Source: Bradyrhizobium guangxiense | GTDB taxonomy: Bacteria; Pseudomonadota; Alphaproteobacteria; Rhizobiales; Xanthobacteraceae | Assembly (NCBI RefSeq): GCF_004114915.1 | Contig: NZ_CP022219.1 | Span: forward strand, 4,432,501 to 4,496,500 | Direction of reading: 5' to 3' | DNA length: 64,000 bases | Shown: piece after piece, positions 44,746 through 55,206 of the stretch | Numbering within the stretch: the stretch's first letter is position 1 | Layout of the letters: every line of letters starts with the position of its first letter | Notes under the pieces: generated by a model | What the model saw: the letters and a program-made list of their open reading frames with translations, nothing else | What the model was told of the DNA's origin: nothing | Databases searched by the model: none | Program-made: the position numbers and the translations under genes

Positions 44746-44822
44746 GTGGGTTAGCGCAGCGTAACCCACCAATATCTGTGTCCGCGGAAGCAGACGAGGT
44801 GGGTTACGCTGCGCTAACCCAC
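44746..44822. repeat. Perfect 25-bp inverted repeat
   Basis: Arms at 44746-44770 and 44798-44822 are exactly complementary (GTGGGTTAGCGCAGCG at the left end), with a 27-base loop. The pairing extends further with one mismatch (GTAG and CTAC). The RNA hairpin would be very stable. It lies between the dehydrogenase and garD, where it may cause partial termination or protect the message. Confidence 0.85.
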
Positions 44823-44843
44823 CCTACAAATCCGGAATCCTCG

Positions 44844-46385
44844 ATGGACCAGGACGTCGCAGCGAAAGAGCAGCCCCGTTACATCAAGCTCAACGAGCGC
44901 GACAATGTCGCGATCGTGGTCAATGATTTCGGGCTTCCCGCCGGCTCCCGCTTCGCCTGCGGTCTGACGTTGCGCGCCTTCGTGCCGCAGGGGCACAAGA
45001 CGGCTTTGGTCGACATCGCGGAAGGCGCACCGATCATCCGCTACGGCGAGATCATCGGCTATGCGCTGTCGCCGATCCTGGCCGGCGAATGGGTGGACGA
45101 GGCGCGCATCCGCATGCCGGAGGCCCCTGCCCTCGACAAGCTCGAGATCTCCACCGCCGTCCCCGCCCCGCTGCCGCCGCTCGAAGGCTTCACCTTCGAA
45201 GGCTATCGCAATCCGGACGGCTCGGTCGGCACCAAGAACATCCTCGGCATCTCCTCCTCCGTGCAATGCGTCAAGGGCACGATGGAATATGCGGTCAAGC
45301 GCATCCGCACCGAGCTGCTGCCGAAATACCCTAACGTCGACGACGTCGTGCCGCTGACCCATGCCTATGGCTGCGGCGTCGCCATCACCGCGCCCGACGC
45401 GGTGGTGCCGATCCGCACGCTGCAGAACCTCGCGCTCAACCCGAATTTCGGCGGCGAGATCCTGGTCGTCGGCCTCGGCTGCGAGAAGCTCGCGCCCGAA
45501 CGGCTGGTGCCGGAGGGCGTGAACGATGCCATCGTGCGCATGCAGGACGAGGCTTTCGACGGCTTCGGCGCGATCGTCGAGGCGATCATGACCCAGGCCG
45601 AGGCCCGCCTGAAGGTGCTCAACACCCGCAAGCGCGAGATCTGTCCGGCGTCCGATCTCGTCATCGGCCTGCAATGCGGCGGCAGCGACGCCTTCTCCGG
45701 CGTCACCGCGAACCCAGCCGTCGGCTTCGCCGCCGATCTCCTGGTGCGCGCCGGCGCCACCGTGATGTTCTCGGAAGTGACGGAAGTGCGCGACGCCATC
45801 CAGCTGCTCACCCGCCGCGCGATCAACGAGGATGTCGGCCGTGCGCTGGTGCGCGAAATGGCCTGGTACGATTCCTATCTCGCCCGCGGCGGCGCCGACC
45901 GCAGCGCCAACACCACGCCCGGCAACAAGAAGGGCGGCCTCGCCAACATCGTCGAGAAATCATTGGGCTCCATCGTGAAGTCCGGCTCCTCCGCCATCAC
46001 CGGCGTGCTGTCGCCCGGCGAGAAGGCGACGCAGAAGGGCATGCTGTTCGCGGCAACGCCCGCGTCCGACTTCATCTGCGGCACGCTGCAGCTCGCCTCC
46101 GGCATGACCTTGCAGGTGTTCACCACCGGCCGCGGCACGCCCTACGGGCTTGCGGCGGCGCCCGTGATCAAGGTCGCGACACGCAGCGAGCTCGCGCGGC
46201 GATGGAAGGACCTGATCGACTTCGATTCAGGCAGCATCGCCACCGGCGAGAAGACCATCGAGGAATGCGGCTGGGACCTGTTCCGCCTCATCCTCGACGT
46301 CGCCTCCGGCCGCACCAAGCCATGGTCGGACCGCTGGGGCATCCACAACGATCTCACCCTGTTCAATCCGGCGCCGGTGACCTGA
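44844..46385 (+). CDS. garD: Galactarate dehydratase
   Basis: A 513-residue GarD/UxaA-family protein. A small N-terminal SAF-like domain ([18 protein letters not shown]) is followed by the catalytic part with [33 protein letters not shown] and [11 protein letters not shown]. It dehydrates galactarate to 5-keto-4-deoxyglucarate, feeding the same KdgD step. The ATG at 44844 is chosen since the frame upstream runs through the 25-bp inverted repeat. With GudD present too, the locus can use both diacid epimers. Confidence 0.9.
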   Translation: MDQDVAAKEQPRYIKLNERDNVAIVVNDFGLPAGSRFACGLTLRAFVPQGHKTALVDIAEGAPIIRYGEIIGYALSPILAGEWVDEARIRMPEAPALDKLEISTAVPAPLPPLEGFTFEGYRNPDGSVGTKNILGISSSVQCVKGTMEYAVKRIRTELLPKYPNVDDVVPLTHAYGCGVAITAPDAVVPIRTLQNLALNPNFGGEILVVGLGCEKLAPERLVPEGVNDAIVRMQDEAFDGFGAIVEAIMTQAEARLKVLNTRKREICPASDLVIGLQCGGSDAFSGVTANPAVGFAADLLVRAGATVMFSEVTEVRDAIQLLTRRAINEDVGRALVREMAWYDSYLARGGADRSANTTPGNKKGGLANIVEKSLGSIVKSGSSAITGVLSPGEKATQKGMLFAATPASDFICGTLQLASGMTLQVFTTGRGTPYGLAAAPVIKVATRSELARRWKDLIDFDSGSIATGEKTIEECGWDLFRLILDVASGRTKPWSDRWGIHNDLTLFNPAPVT

Positions 46386-46400
46386 GCGCCGACACCGGCT

Positions 46401-47141
46401 TCACTGCCCCTCGATCAGATGCATGTCACCTAGCGTGACGGGCAGACTGCGCGTGATGAGGTCGACAACTGCCGCGCGCAAGCGTTCGCTCGACGCAGAA
46501 CTGCCGAACGTCTCGTCGACCGGCCCGCTCGGACCGGCGAGCCGCATGGTTCCGGTGTTATCGAGCGGCGCGGCCGCTCGCTTCTCGATCACGTCGAATG
46601 ACTTGCCGTCGATGACGCGGACTTCATACAGCGCGTGGATCAAACCGTAATCCGCGAGCAGCGTCCGGTATTCGGCAAGCCCAACGCCCTCGACGTTGCG
46701 ACCGTTGCCGAGTTTCGATCTCGCCCGGGTGATGATGATGTACGCATCCAACCCCTGCGGGGTGACATCGCTGCGAACCAGCTCCTTGAACGGATCGCTG
46801 CGCAACAGATTGACGGGCGCAACCGCCGAATCCCTGATGGCAGCGAACGCGGCGCGCCTGTAGCTGACCGGCCGCGCGCGGAAACGTCCGTCCAGCAGTC
46901 TGGTCGCCTGCTGGACGATCAACTCGTCCAGCGCCCACGCGCTGATCGACAGGCTTTGCGCGGTGGCGCCCAGTCGGGTCAGACCGGCTTGAGTCAGGCT
47001 CATCTCCTCGCCGATGGCGGAGACGATGCCGACGGTCTTGATCGCCTGGAGCCGGCTCGCGCGCGTCTCGAACGCCGCGGCCGCGCCGAGGGCGACGCAA
47101 GCGGCTGCGAGGCCGATCCATAGAAAAGCAATGCGGCGCAT
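46401..47141 (-). CDS. Membrane-anchored protein of unknown function
   Basis: A 246-residue protein with an N-terminal membrane anchor or signal (FLWIGLAAACVALGAAAAF) and a soluble remainder of mixed structure (LDAYIIITRARSKLGNGRNVEGVGLAEYR, then YEVRVIDGKSFDVIEKR). I do not recognise a family. It begins 6 bases after the MipA-like gene ends and is surely co-transcribed with it. It may act in the envelope with MipA and be controlled by the divergent two-component system. Confidence 0.65.
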   Translation of the reverse strand: MRRIAFLWIGLAAACVALGAAAAFETRASRLQAIKTVGIVSAIGEEMSLTQAGLTRLGATAQSLSISAWALDELIVQQATRLLDGRFRARPVSYRRAAFAAIRDSAVAPVNLLRSDPFKELVRSDVTPQGLDAYIIITRARSKLGNGRNVEGVGLAEYRTLLADYGLIHALYEVRVIDGKSFDVIEKRAAAPLDNTGTMRLAGPSGPVDETFGSSASSERLRAAVVDLITRSLPVTLGDMHLIEGQ

Positions 47142-47147
47142 GGTGGC

Positions 47148-48035
47148 TCATCGAATCCTGAAATCGAACGAATAGGACGCGCCGAGGCCGATCGTCGTCT
47201 GGTTCGACGATCCCCGCAGCTTCACCAGCGGGCTGTCCGCGGCATCGCCCAGCAGCTTCTCGTATTCGACATAGGCATGGACCTCCCACTGCGGATTGAT
47301 GCGATAGGAGATCTGGCTGCCGAAGCCGACCGAGTGCGCGCCGCCTTTGGCATCGTACATCGGCAGCCCCGACGCCAGCGCCTGCGCGGCATCGACGCCG
47401 AAATACGGCGCGGTCGCCTTGGTGCTCTTCCACGTAAAGCGCGGGCCGGCGGAGATCGTGAGCCTCTGGATCAGCGGCACGATGACGTCGGCGGAGATGT
47501 CGGCCACCGTCCCGGTGTGACCACCCACGCCCTGGCGCAATTCGCTACGCAGGCGCAGCCAGTCGACCGGATAATACTCGACGAAGCCGCCCAGCTCATA
47601 CGCAGCCTTGACGTCGCCGAGACCGGTCAGCTCGGCATATTTGTCGCTCTTGCGCGACGAGACAAACTTGAATGCAGGACCCGCGCGAAAATTTCCGACG
47701 TCGAGCAGCGCGACGCTGGCGCTGTCGCGCGGCCCGCGAAACTGGTCGATCGATCCGGCACGACGGATGGTGAAGATCGGGATCGGAAGGAACTTGCCGT
47801 TCTTCGATCCGACGAAGTCAGGCGTGTACTCACCGCCGATGCCGACCATGACCGTCCAGTTTCCCGACGGCGACGGCAGCATCGGCAGCTCGAATGGCGG
47901 CGCCGGCAGCGTGAACGCGGTCTGCGCCGACGCTGACTGAGGGATCGCGGTGATTGCGCCGAGTGCGGCAAGGAAGGCGGTCGTCAGCCGTGCATTCACC
48001 GTGAGGCGGAGAGCGGCTTCGTCGAGATGCGTCAT
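47148..48035 (-). CDS. MipA/OmpV-family outer-membrane protein
   Basis: A 295-residue protein with a signal peptide ending near SASAQTAF. The mature part is a beta-barrel: VMVGIGGEYTPDFVGSKNGKFLPIPIF is the MipA signature, alternating strands follow, and the chain ends in the aromatic residue pattern YSFDFRIR. The start at 48035 puts the signal peptide about 17 residues in; the longer frame to 48278 is unsupported. MipA homologues act as murein scaffold or outer-membrane antimicrobial-response proteins. It is divergent from an OmpR-type two-component system, the common arrangement for such genes. Confidence 0.82.
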   Translation of the reverse strand: MTHLDEAALRLTVNARLTTAFLAALGAITAIPQSASAQTAFTLPAPPFELPMLPSPSGNWTVMVGIGGEYTPDFVGSKNGKFLPIPIFTIRRAGSIDQFRGPRDSASVALLDVGNFRAGPAFKFVSSRKSDKYAELTGLGDVKAAYELGGFVEYYPVDWLRLRSELRQGVGGHTGTVADISADVIVPLIQRLTISAGPRFTWKSTKATAPYFGVDAAQALASGLPMYDAKGGAHSVGFGSQISYRINPQWEVHAYVEYEKLLGDAADSPLVKLRGSSNQTTIGLGASYSFDFRIR

Positions 48036-48107
48036 TGCGGGGCCCCGGACCGGCCTTGCTGGCCTGGTCGACTGATGTGGTTCGGAGCCCCAGCATGTGG
48101 TCCGGCA

Positions 48108-48206
48108 AAATTGCCCCAAGATTGCAAGGCGAGAGCCGCTGGCCGATCCGCTGCCGGTGTGCGCCGGTCGCGGGCCGCCGAACCAACATTGCCCGAACAT
48201 TGCCGG
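48108..48206. promoter_or_regulatory. Paired ATTGC direct repeats between mipA and the response regulator
   Basis: Two pairs of direct repeats occur: ATTGCC at 48110 with ATTGCA at 48121, and ATTGCC at 48188 with ATTGCC at 48199. Each pair is 11 bp apart, the spacing bound by OmpR-type regulators. In the second pair the full unit AACATTGCCSG repeats in tandem. They lie in the 349-bp divergent region, which has no gene. Confidence 0.6.
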
Positions 48207-48384
48207 GACGCCCTCATGCGTCGAGACTTTGAGCGGCAATACCGGTTGGCTGCTTCGCTCCTGCCTTTTATTCGCCAAGCTGGCTGCCTTAATGGGAACC
48301 CTGCGACGAGCCGAAATGCCAGATTTCGGCCAGGGAGCGGCACGCTCGGGGCTGTGTTGCCCAGCAAAGTTAAGGACGACCCGC

Positions 48385-49065
48385 GTGCGCTCCCTCGTGA
48401 TCGAAGACGAACCGCAGATCGGCGCCTATGTCAGCCGCCTGCTCGGGCAATTGCACGGGATCGTCGACCTCGTCGGCTCGATCGCCGATGCCCGCCAGGC
48501 GCTGGACAACTTCAAATATGATCTCGCGATCGTCGATCGCATGCTGCCAGACGGCGATGCACTCCAGGTGGTCACGGCGCTGAGCCAATCGCCGGAGCGC
48601 CCAGCGATCATCATGCTGACCTCCAAGGACGCCAAGGAGGATGTCGTCGATGGCCTCAACAGCGGCGCCGACGATTATCTCGGCAAGCCGTTCGAGCCGC
48701 AGGAATTGATCGCACGCGTGCGCGCCGTGCTGCGGCGGCCCCGCCTGCTCGCGCCTTCAGTGCTGTCGCTCGGTAATGTCGAGCTGCACCTCGGCAGCAA
48801 CGAGGCGGTGGTTGCCGACACCAGGATCCTGCTGCGGCGGCGCGAGGCCCTGATCTTAGGGGCGCTGCTGATGCGGCGGGACCGCCTCATCACCCGCGCC
48901 GCCCTGATCGAGGAGATCTACGGCTTCGACGACGAGATCGAATCCAACACGCTCGAAGCGCAGGTGTCGCGCCTGCGCAAGAAACTGGCCGAGCTCGGCG
49001 GCGACGTCGAGATCCGCAGCATGCGGGGCATCGGTTACATCCTGCGGCTGGCAACGCCGCGATGA
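48385..49065 (+). CDS. OmpR-family response regulator
   Basis: A 226-residue regulator starting at GTG 48385, with AAGGA about 9 bases upstream; a longer frame to 48097 is not credible because it adds 96 unrelated residues. The receiver domain has the acidic pair in VIEDEP, the phospho-acceptor Asp in LAIVDRMLPDG and the Lys in LGKPFEP. The C-terminal winged helix ends in EAQVSRLRKKL and IRSMRGIGYIL. The kinase gene overlaps its stop by 4 bases. It resembles the QseB/PmrA/TctD group and probably binds the 11-bp repeats upstream. Confidence 0.92.
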   Translation: MRSLVIEDEPQIGAYVSRLLGQLHGIVDLVGSIADARQALDNFKYDLAIVDRMLPDGDALQVVTALSQSPERPAIIMLTSKDAKEDVVDGLNSGADDYLGKPFEPQELIARVRAVLRRPRLLAPSVLSLGNVELHLGSNEAVVADTRILLRRREALILGALLMRRDRLITRAALIEEIYGFDDEIESNTLEAQVSRLRKKLAELGGDVEIRSMRGIGYILRLATPR

Positions 49066-50426
49066 CGTCGATCGCCCGGACCTTCGCGATCTCGCTCGGC
49101 ATCGCCGCGACGACGATCTTCCTGACCATGCTCGGCATCTTCATCTGGCGGTATCCGACCGAGGAACGCGAGTTCAGGTCCTGTCAGGTCGTGGCTGCCG
49201 TTCTCGATCGCGCGACGGTCATCGAAGGGCAAAGACTGACGGTACGTTCGACTCCTGCCCTTGAGGAATTGAAGGCGGACAGCCCAAACCTCTGGTACGT
49301 CGTGTCCGCGGGCGACCTGCTCAGCGAATACGGCAGCGAACATCGGCCTGCGCTCCCCTTCGTATTCCCCTACCACGGGCCCGTCGGCTCGTCCGTCTTC
49401 AGCACGCTCGATCAGAACAGCACTTTCTGTCTCTCCGCTGTACAACGGGGCTCGTTGCGGCTCGCGATGATGGTCGGCGAGCCTCAGGTTCGCTTTGCCC
49501 GGATTGCAAGGACGTTTCTCCTCCGCAGGGTCTATTCGATCGCCCTGGTGGCGCTGGCCTTTGCCGCGACCGTCGCGATCGGCTCGGCGCTTGCCGCACG
49601 TTTCGTCTCACGCGGGATCGAGCGGGGCGCGCGTCGCGCCCTCGCGATCGATCCCTCGGCCCCGCAAGGATTGATATCGCTGTCCGAAGTCCCCTCCGAG
49701 CTGAAGCCGCTGGTCGAGGCGCTGAACCGCGCCTTCGGCGAGATCGACGCCTATATCAGGATGCAGCGCCGCTTTCTCGGCAACGCCGCCCATCAGCTCC
49801 GCACGCCGCTAACCCTGCTCCGCGCGAAGGTCGAGGACGTGTCCGAGCCGGCCCTCAAGGCCGAATTGGTCCGCGATATCCGCCGCCTGACGTCGCTGGT
49901 CTCCGCCATGCTCGATCTGGCGCGGCTGCAGAACCATGCGATTGAGAAGCGGCCGATCGATCTCGGCGAAATAGCCCGTGACGTGCTGGCGGATTTCGGC
50001 CCCTCGGCGCTCGATGCCGGCATCGAGCTCGCGCTGGAGCAGGCCGAGCAAGCTCCATTCATGGTGCAAGGCGTGGATGCGGCGGTTCGCAGTGCTCTCG
50101 CCAATCTCGTCGGCAATGCGCTCATTCACGCCCGCGGCGCGCGACGCATCACCGCGACCCTGAGCGGCGACGGCATCTCAATTCACGATGACGGCGCAGG
50201 CCTGCCCCATGGCGGCGAACACGGGCTCCCCGAGCCGTTCCAGACCGGCAACACCGCCGGCGACGGCGCGGGCCTCGGCCTGTCGATCGTCCGCGAGATC
50301 ATGACCGCCCATGACGGCGAATTGATCATCGCCTCTGCGCCCGGCCGTGGCACGACGATGAGCCTGCACTTTCCCCCCGCCACCGCGCCGGCGAGATCTC
50401 CGCAGTTCGATCTGCAAGAGCATTAA
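49062..50426 (+). CDS. Sensor histidine kinase
   Basis: A 454-residue kinase with two membrane helices (8-28 and about 160-182) framing a periplasmic domain of some 130 residues with two cysteines. A HAMP-like linker leads to the dimerisation helix with the phospho-acceptor His in FLGNAAHQLRTPLT. The ATPase domain has the N box NLVGNALIHARG, the G1 box HDDGAGL and the G2 box GDGAGLGLSIV. It pairs with the response regulator whose stop codon its start overlaps. The signal is unknown; control of the divergent MipA gene suggests envelope stress. Confidence 0.92.
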   Translation: MTSIARTFAISLGIAATTIFLTMLGIFIWRYPTEEREFRSCQVVAAVLDRATVIEGQRLTVRSTPALEELKADSPNLWYVVSAGDLLSEYGSEHRPALPFVFPYHGPVGSSVFSTLDQNSTFCLSAVQRGSLRLAMMVGEPQVRFARIARTFLLRRVYSIALVALAFAATVAIGSALAARFVSRGIERGARRALAIDPSAPQGLISLSEVPSELKPLVEALNRAFGEIDAYIRMQRRFLGNAAHQLRTPLTLLRAKVEDVSEPALKAELVRDIRRLTSLVSAMLDLARLQNHAIEKRPIDLGEIARDVLADFGPSALDAGIELALEQAEQAPFMVQGVDAAVRSALANLVGNALIHARGARRITATLSGDGISIHDDGAGLPHGGEHGLPEPFQTGNTAGDGAGLGLSIVREIMTAHDGELIIASAPGRGTTMSLHFPPATAPARSPQFDLQEH

Positions 50427-50617
50427 GCGAGGCGCATCGCCCGTCCGCGAAACAGTCCGGAAACATTGGCACGAAAAACTTCTTCCTGGTTTCGTCCTTT
50501 CGCGCCAAGCAACCAATTTGTACGCCGATAGCGACGGGAATGCCCGCACACGAGCGAACCTCTCCCTGCATCGTCACGACCAAACTCCGATTGCCATCTT
50601 CAACGGAGATTTTTCCA

Positions 50618-50887
50618 ATGCGTGTTCTCACAATGATTGCCGTCGCCGGCGCCGTGATTGCGAGCTCGGCCTCCGCCTTCGCCGGCGAGCTTCCCTCTTA
50701 TGAAGTGCAGTCGCTGCCGATCTCGGCGACACAGGTGCAGGTGCTCGGCGGTGCCGGCGTCGAGGAGCAGCCGGCCACGCCCACCATGATCGTCGCCGGC
50801 ATGCCCGCCTCGCCCGTGCAGGTTTCGGTGCTGTCGCCGCGCGCGAAGCGGCTCGCCAGCGCAGGTTCGAGCAGCGACGCGCGCTAA
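50618..50887 (+). CDS. Small secreted protein, unknown function
   Basis: An 89-residue protein with a clear signal peptide (MRVLTMIAVAGAVIASSASAFA, cut before GELPSYEV). The mature part of about 67 residues is rich in Val, Ser, Pro and Gln, ending in a basic Ser/Arg tail. GGAG lies 9-12 bases upstream of the ATG. It lies downstream of the kinase but 191 bases away. No family known to me. Confidence 0.6.
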   Translation: MRVLTMIAVAGAVIASSASAFAGELPSYEVQSLPISATQVQVLGGAGVEEQPATPTMIVAGMPASPVQVSVLSPRAKRLASAGSSSDAR

Positions 50888-50940
50888 GCAGCCTTCGCAT
50901 CGCCTGCGGCGCCTGCATCTGATGCGGGCGCCGTCAGCTT

Positions 50941-51297
50941 TTACGTCATGCTGCCCGGCATGAAGCAGCGCACGCGCGGATGACCGTCGATATAGTGCTT
51001 CCACACCATGGTGCGGCCGATCTTGTTCGGCACCGTGATCACGGCGCCATCGGGCACCACGACCCACTCGTCGTCGATGCGGACGCGGTAGCGGCCGCGG
51101 TCGGACTCCCAGTCCACGTCGGCAATGACGTAGCCGTCAGCGTCGGAGCAGCATTGACCGAATTCGCTGTGCAGGCTTTCGAACCAGGGCTTGAGCGGCG
51201 AGTTGGCGTAGCGCCCGTCGTCGCGTGCCAGCGCTGAACTCGTCAGCAGGGCCGTCAGGCCCAGCAGCACGGCGGCACACTGTCTTGCAGATCCCAT
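50941..51297 (-). CDS. Small secreted protein with paired cysteines
   Basis: A 118-residue exported protein: signal peptide MGSARQCAAVLLGLTALLTSSALA, then a mature domain with an adjacent Cys-Cys (FGQCCSDADGY), a beta-rich middle (GRYRVRIDDEWVVVPDGAVI) and a third cysteine near the end (RVRCFMPG). GGAGACGAC precedes the ATG at 51297, which sets the start well inside the longer frame. The domain is common in Bradyrhizobium-type genomes as far as I know but has no assigned function. It converges on the small secreted protein gene. Confidence 0.65.
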   Translation of the reverse strand: MGSARQCAAVLLGLTALLTSSALARDDGRYANSPLKPWFESLHSEFGQCCSDADGYVIADVDWESDRGRYRVRIDDEWVVVPDGAVITVPNKIGRTMVWKHYIDGHPRVRCFMPGSMT

Positions 51298-51556
51298 GTC
51301 GTCTCCGCGGTCGAAATGATCGCCGCGAGGCAAACGCCACCGTCTGCCCGCAACGCCGCGCGCGGCAGGCATGGAGACGGCGACTCGCTCCCCAGCGGCT
51401 TTGCCGACAGCTATGCAAATCCGGCGCCAGCGCGCATTCCGGGGAACTACTGGAGCAGGCTCGGCACGCATTCGCCTTTCGGCGAACGTGGCCGCAGAAG
51501 GGAATGACCGTGCGCCGAAGCTGCCGCCGATCAGGCAGGACTTTGCTTTGCGGACC

Positions 51557-52150
51557 CTACTGCTTCGGTGCCGGCGCCATCATGCCGCCGCCCTTCTTCG
51601 TGGCAGGCGCCGGCGGCTTCGCTGCGGCGGCTTTCGCAGGCAGATATTTCGCGACGATGGCGGGATCGACCTGGGCGATGTTGGCGTCAGGCAGACGCGT
51701 CCAGGTCTCGTCCTTGCCGAGCAGGGCGATGCCGAGATAGCCGCGCAGGGTCAGGGTCTGGCCGTCGGGACTGACCTTCATGTTGGCCTTCCAGATCTGG
51801 CCGTCGCGCGGATTGAGCACGTTGCCGCCTTCGTACTTCAATCCTTCGCGCGTCATGTTGCGGACGAAGGAGATACCGAGCACCGGCGCGTTCTTGCGGT
51901 CGTCGGTGCACTTGCTGCAGACCTCGTTCGGATTGTCGCCGGGCCGCGGAAAGGTCTTTGCGATCACACCTTCGAAGACGCCGTTGTGATCGATGAAGAG
52001 AAACCATCCGACCGTCTTGCCGTCTTCGACCTTCTGCCACAGGCCCGCCGCGGTGGGCTCGGCGGTCTGCGCCGCAGACGGCGTCGCCGTCGCGAGCGAC
52101 AATGCGAGCGCGAGGAACGGGAGCAGCCGAAAGCTGGAGAAATTCCGCAT
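51557..52150 (-). CDS. DUF2147 secreted protein
   Basis: A 197-residue protein with a signal peptide ([20 protein letters not shown]). The domain begins [19 protein letters not shown], has a CSKC pair, and shows the DUF2147 core [35 protein letters not shown] and DETWTRL. The last 30 residues are an Ala/Pro/Lys tail. Members are periplasmic and of unknown function; the fold is a lipocalin-like barrel. It lies downstream of the ferredoxin reductase on the same strand, about 105 bases away. Confidence 0.8.
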   Translation of the reverse strand: MRNFSSFRLLPFLALALSLATATPSAAQTAEPTAAGLWQKVEDGKTVGWFLFIDHNGVFEGVIAKTFPRPGDNPNEVCSKCTDDRKNAPVLGISFVRNMTREGLKYEGGNVLNPRDGQIWKANMKVSPDGQTLTLRGYLGIALLGKDETWTRLPDANIAQVDPAIVAKYLPAKAAAAKPPAPATKKGGGMMAPAPKQ

Positions 52151-52255
52151 TAGATCACCTTGCTAGTCCACGATCGGAATGGCCGCAGACTACGGCGATT
52201 TCGCGAACTGTTCCAGCACCAGAAACATGGGGCATCCCCTGCCCGCCCGCTTCCG

Positions 52256-53293
<1,038 letters not shown>

Positions 53294-53466
53294 TTATCTG
53301 TCGTTGTCTGTTGGACGGCGCCCGGGGGGCAGAGGTGACCCTGCCTGTCTAGCCAACGGGGATGGATCAGGGAAGGCAGAAAAGCGGGAGCGCCCCGCAG
53401 CCGCGCCCACTTGCCGGGTCAGGATAACTGAGCTGTAACGGGCACGGATATGACGGAGATCAATCG

Positions 53467-53934
53467 GTGAACGCACCAAGCCGCCTCGACACGACGCCGC
53501 GTCTGGAGGACTTCCCCTTCCGCCTCAGCGACAACGTCCGCTTTGGCGATCTCGATCCCAACCAGCACGTCAACAACGCGGTCTACGCCACCTATTTCGA
53601 GACCGGTCGCGTCACGCTGATGAAGCTTCCCGAATACGGCCTGACCCCGCCGGGCCTGGCCTGGATCATGGTGCGGCTCGACATGCATTTTCGCGCCGAG
53701 TTGCACTGGCCGAACACGATCGAGCTCGGCCTCGGTGTGGTCAAGCTCGGACGAACGTCGGTGACCTTCGAACAGGTCGTGTTCTCGGAAGGAAGGTGCA
53801 TCGCCTCGGCGACGTCGGTCGGTGTCCTGCTCGACGAGGCGACGCGTCGGCCGGCCCCGCTGACTGCGGAGGTGATCGAGAAGCTCAGACCCTGGCACAA
53901 GCGCGGCATCGAGGTCGCGCCGCCGAACGGTTAG
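53467..53934 (+). CDS. Acyl-CoA thioesterase (4HBT/YbgC type)
   Basis: A 155-residue hot-dog-fold protein. The N-terminal motif VRFGDLDPNQHVNNAVYATYFETGR contains the catalytic Asp and the DxxxHVNN pattern of 4-hydroxybenzoyl-CoA-type thioesterases. It begins with GTG at 53467. The substrate is not evident. It lies between the ferredoxin reductase and the ferredoxin, convergent with the latter by 15 bases. Confidence 0.85.
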   Translation: MNAPSRLDTTPRLEDFPFRLSDNVRFGDLDPNQHVNNAVYATYFETGRVTLMKLPEYGLTPPGLAWIMVRLDMHFRAELHWPNTIELGLGVVKLGRTSVTFEQVVFSEGRCIASATSVGVLLDEATRRPAPLTAEVIEKLRPWHKRGIEVAPPNG

Positions 53935-53949
53935 TCTATCGCGGGAGGA

Positions 53950-54270
53950 TCAGGCCTGGCGTTCCGGCGTCGTCACGACGAGACCGTCGAGATCGTCGGT
54001 GACCTTGATCTGGCAGGACAGGCGCGAATTGGGGCGCACGTCGAAGCCGAAGTCGAGCATGTCCTCTTCCATCGGCGTCGGGCTGCCGACCTTCTCGCGC
54101 CAGGCTTCGTCGACATACACGTGGCAGGTCGCGCAGGCGCAGGCCCCGCCGCATTCGGCCTCGACGCCGGGAATGCTGTTGCGGATCGCGGCTTCCATCA
54201 CGGTTGCCCCGTTCTCGATTTCCACCGTGCGGGTTTCGCCCTTGTGGTCGACAAAGTGAATCTTGGCCAT
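53950..54270 (-). CDS. [2Fe-2S] ferredoxin, adrenodoxin type
   Basis: A 106-residue ferredoxin. The cluster cysteines follow the adrenodoxin pattern C-x5-C-x2-C in [15 protein letters not shown], with the fourth in SCQIKV near residue 86. An extra cysteine lies within the loop. The acidic helix [10 protein letters not shown] is the usual partner-binding surface. Such ferredoxins serve cytochrome P450s or iron-sulfur assembly; none of those genes is in view. The nearby reductase probably reduces it. Confidence 0.92.
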   Translation of the reverse strand: MAKIHFVDHKGETRTVEIENGATVMEAAIRNSIPGVEAECGGACACATCHVYVDEAWREKVGSPTPMEEDMLDFGFDVRPNSRLSCQIKVTDDLDGLVVTTPERQA

Positions 54271-54435
54271 GTGTGCTCGTGCTGCCGCGGTGCTGGGAAT
54301 GAAGGAGGGTCCGGGCTGTCCTATAACGGGTCGATCAGCCCGGCGCCATAGGGTTTTGATGTGACGTGAATCCCGCTTTGCGGCAAGAAAATGCGTCTCA
54401 AAACAAGAGACTACAGCCCGGTTCGGCGGCGCAGC

Positions 54436-54810
54436 TCAAGGCTTCAGGATCGCCTCGATGGCGGCGCGGGCCTCGGTCACCGCCTCCTTCAGCGCGGCCA
54501 AGGCGTGGCGCTGATTATGGCCGGTCTGGATCGCGGTCTCCAGGCTTGCTGCGGCATCTGCCACTGCAAAAGCGCCGATCCCGCGGGCCGAACCCTTGAG
54601 CTTGTGGGCCAGTGCGCCGGCCTCGGCCGGCAACGTCGCCATCGCCGCCATCAGGCGGACCGCCTGCTCGGCGAACATGGCCAGCACTTCCTGTTCCAGC
54701 TCGGCATCGCCGAGCGTCATCCTGGAGAGATGGTCGAGGTCGAGCGGGCTGTCGATGGGTGCAAGCGGGGGCGAGGGCATCCAGTCCATCCGTTGCAGTT
54801 CAGGCGTCAT
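54436..54810 (-). CDS. Hpt domain protein
   Basis: A 124-residue single-domain histidine phosphotransfer protein. The phospho-accepting His is in ALAHKLKGSARGIGA, with the helical surroundings expected of Hpt (LEQEVLAMFAEQAVRLM). It lies upstream of, and divergent from, the giant GPR gene. The ribosome site is weak; ATGs at 54810 and 54789 are both possible. It may act in a phosphorelay such as that leading to CtrA, but no partner kinase is adjacent. Confidence 0.8.
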   Translation of the reverse strand: MTPELQRMDWMPSPPLAPIDSPLDLDHLSRMTLGDAELEQEVLAMFAEQAVRLMAAMATLPAEAGALAHKLKGSARGIGAFAVADAAASLETAIQTGHNQRHALAALKEAVTEARAAIEAILKP

Positions 54811-55206
54811 GGCGCAGGCCCCGGCATCGCGCGACGGTTCCGCCGGTGCGGCGGTGATTCACCTCACCCAAGCACGGAAATGGTTAATGAAATGTTTGGG
54901 GTCAGAGACGCAGTTATGCCTGCTTATTGACGAAAAGTTGCCGCAATCGACCGAGTTCGGTGGAGAATTGTATTTATTGCTAAGGCGTTACGGCGCGATG
55001 CTGTTAACGATGATTAAGAATGTCTTAATCGCGGGCATTTCATTCGCCACGCTCTGCCAATAGGATGTTGCAGAAATTGGCGGACAAGCCGTTCGGGTGG
55101 GGACGGCTCGGAGATCCGCGCAAGCGGCATGATCCGGTCTGTGGGCTTGCGCAGCGCGCAGGGCTCGCGGGGGGACGCGTACAAGTAACGAGGGCTCGGA
55201 CTGAAC
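54811..55206 (+). promoter_or_regulatory. Upstream region of the GPR gene with a CtrA-like box
   Basis: This 396-bp gap is AT-rich at 54880-55040 and has no gene. At 55014-55028 it contains TTAA-N7-TTAA, a CtrA-type site lacking the final C, with a neighbouring GTTAAC at 55003-55008. Another near match (TTAA-N7-TTTG) lies close to 54890. Together they suggest cell-cycle control of the polar-growth gene. Confidence 0.45.

Noticed and set aside
48097..48384. N-terminal extension of the response regulator from ATG 48097
   Set aside because: It adds 96 residues with no domain and covers the operator-like repeats. GTG 48385 has a good ribosome site and gives the normal receiver start.
50209..50240. 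EcfG-like AAC-N16-GTTCC inside the histidine kinase gene
   Set aside because: It lies in the middle of a coding region and has no minus-strand gene to drive; likely a chance match.
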